A stretch of DNA of 6,492 nt, taken from positions 188-6,679 of the forward strand of contig DIHI01000058.1 in assembly GCA_002420085.1 (NCBI GenBank), read 5' to 3'. Below are positions 5,298-6,492 of the stretch, in pieces. This stretch comes from Lysobacterales bacterium UBA5700. GTDB lineage: Bacteria; Pseudomonadota; Gammaproteobacteria; Xanthomonadales; Xanthomonadaceae. Position 1 is the first letter of the stretch, and every line of letters starts with the position of its first letter. The notes under the pieces were generated by a model that did no database searches, was not told where the DNA came from, and worked only from the letters and a program-made list of their open reading frames with translations. The translations under genes and the position numbers were made by a program.

Positions 5298-6491
5298 TCA
5301 GATCGCCTGCTGGCGTGACAGTGTGTTCATGCCTGCCGGTCGCGACAGGAAATATCGGGTCAGGGCAAACAGGGTCAGGCAGAAGAATGCACAGAGTCCA
5401 GCCGCCAGCAGCGCGGTTGTCCGGGGACTGAGGGCGAGGTCCGGAGTCAGGCGTTCGATCATCGCCAGCCCGAGCACATAGGCGGGCAGGGTCAGGCCGC
5501 AGGCGATCAGTCCGGGGCCGGTCGCTGTCCATGCCAGTCGTCCGGTTGTCGCCCCGACGCTGGCGCGGATGGCCAGTTCGTGCTGGCGAGTAAGCAGGGT
5601 ATGCCAGACCCAGGCGGCGATCACCGCGAGGGCAGCGGCGAGCGTCAAGGCCAGCAGCACGAACGAGATGGCCACCTCATACGATTCGGTTCGCGCACTT
5701 CGTTCGACCAGCGCGTTGATCGAGTGTGCTGTGCTGGCCCGATAGTCCGGATAGTTCTTGCCCAGGGCATGATCGGTGATGCTCTGGATGATTTCCCGGT
5801 CGCGCTCCTGCACCGGTCGCGCCAGCGAGATCAACAGGTAGGGTGCCAGTGCATCGATCGTCCCAGGCGGACGAATGACCGTGGCCACCGGCTCGGCGCC
5901 ATCGAAGCTGATGTCGCGGAACACCCCGACGATGATACTGGTTGGGCTACCGGCGCCACCCCCGGGATCCGAGCCGTGGTCGCGCAATTCCGAGCCGTCC
6001 CGGTGCTTCTTGAAGATCGAGATCGACTGGCCGAGAGCCGCGAGCGGGTCACCGAACGCCTGTTTGGCAGCACGTTCCGAGATCAGCACGACATCCCATG
6101 GCGCATCCGCATCGGTAAAGCTTCGGCCGGCGACGATCGATATTCCCAGCAGCCGGATGGCCTCACCGCTGGCGCCGAAGATATTGACTGGCAGCGTCTC
6201 GGTGTGGTCCGTTCGCGTCGTCCGGAAGACTTGCCGTGGCGCGAATCGCCTGTTCTCCGAGGCCGGCAGCCACTCGGAGACCCCGAATGCCATGCGTGGC
6301 CAGATGCTGCGCAGTTGATCGGCGATCTCGTTGACGATCGCGGTTGTTGCTCGCGGGTCGATGAAATGCACCCCGGACGTGCGCTCCGGATCCCGCTCGC
6401 CGGTGATGATCGTAACGTTCTCACTGCGCGCGAATCCCTGGAAGCCGGCCAGTGATTTCGCCAGCGTCTCGATCCGGTTGAGATTGACGTG
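5298..6491 (-). CDS. ABC transporter permease, MacB/FtsX type, C-terminal part (5' end beyond window)
   Basis: This is the C-terminal 397 residues of a permease of the MacB/FtsX superfamily. It is open to the right edge; the GTG at 6371 is internal, because the frame continues upstream with coherent sequence (NLNRIETLAKSLAGFQGF). The visible N-terminal 200-odd residues match a MacB periplasmic core domain: GASGEAIRLLGISIVAGRSF, then WDVVLISERAAKQAFGDP, ALGQSISIF and SIIVGVFRDISFDG. Three membrane segments follow, encoded roughly at 5605-5672, 5460-5520 and 5348-5420. The family loop RQHELAIRASVGATTGRL comes after the first. Such permeases work with a MacB-type ATPase in lipoprotein, peptide or drug export, or as duplicated 800-residue 'orphan' permeases; the missing 5' part decides which. 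The tail lacks the usual ARRAARxDPxxALR ending. The stop TGA is at 5300-5298. Confidence 0.85.
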   Translation of the reverse strand, partial: HVNLNRIETLAKSLAGFQGFARSENVTIITGERDPERTSGVHFIDPRATTAIVNEIADQLRSIWPRMAFGVSEWLPASENRRFAPRQVFRTTRTDHTETLPVNIFGASGEAIRLLGISIVAGRSFTDADAPWDVVLISERAAKQAFGDPLAALGQSISIFKKHRDGSELRDHGSDPGGGAGSPTSIIVGVFRDISFDGAEPVATVIRPPGTIDALAPYLLISLARPVQERDREIIQSITDHALGKNYPDYRASTAHSINALVERSARTESYEVAISFVLLALTLAAALAVIAAWVWHTLLTRQHELAIRASVGATTGRLAWTATGPGLIACGLTLPAYVLGLAMIERLTPDLALSPRTTALLAAGLCAFFCLTLFALTRYFLSRPAGMNTLSRQQAI

Positions 6492-6492
6492 C

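Noticed and set aside
5580..6455. Plus-strand 291-residue open frame opposite the permease
   Set aside because: The minus-strand frame carries convincing MacB-domain motifs and membrane helices, while the plus-strand frame is Asp/Arg/Gly-rich with no hydrophobic core typical of a real protein.
1..6492. CRISPR arrays, tRNA or rRNA genes, insertion sequences and attachment sites
   Set aside because: I looked for regularly spaced repeats, cloverleaf-like segments, transposase motifs and terminal inverted repeats with target duplications and found none that I could support.

Overview
The window is GC-rich (roughly 65-70% in most of the secretion genes, by eye) and densely packed. It looks like the chromosome of a high-GC proteobacterium. 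A gammaproteobacterium of the Xanthomonadales/Lysobacterales type is plausible from the gene families and composition, but nothing here fixes the genus.

Layout: (1) 1-684, minus strand: rsmE, the 16S rRNA m3U1498 methyltransferase, cut by the left edge shortly before its C-terminus. (2) 685-922: divergent intergenic region with one plausible extended -10 promoter facing right. (3) 923-3889, plus strand: five overlapping genes, gspG-gspH-gspI-gspJ-gspK, encoding the major pseudopilin and the four minor pseudopilins of a type II secretion system. Every junction overlaps (29, 11, 4 and 4 bases), so translation is probably coupled. (4) 3890-4091: intergenic region with a promoter-like TTGCAC-N16-TATGCT, two inverted repeats and a strong Shine-Dalgarno sequence. 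(5) 4092-5237, plus strand: an unrecognised 381-residue soluble protein whose 5' half is clearly less GC-rich than its neighbours. (6) 5238-5297: short convergent gap with an 8-bp hairpin. (7) 5298-6491, minus strand: C-terminal part of a MacB/FtsX-type ABC transporter permease, open at the right edge.

How the genes work together: GspG would form the shaft of the periplasmic pseudopilus. GspK-GspI-GspJ would form its tip, with GspH joining tip to shaft. All five need inner-membrane insertion and cleavage by a prepilin peptidase not in this window. The ATPase, membrane platform and secretin genes (gspE, F, L, M, C, D) are absent from both flanks, so the system is either split over several loci here or was broken at this point. 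The most distinctive other signals are the orphan gene with its own promoter and control region, and a strong excess of the palindrome CGATCG across the window. I did not find convincing evidence of a wholly new multi-gene system.
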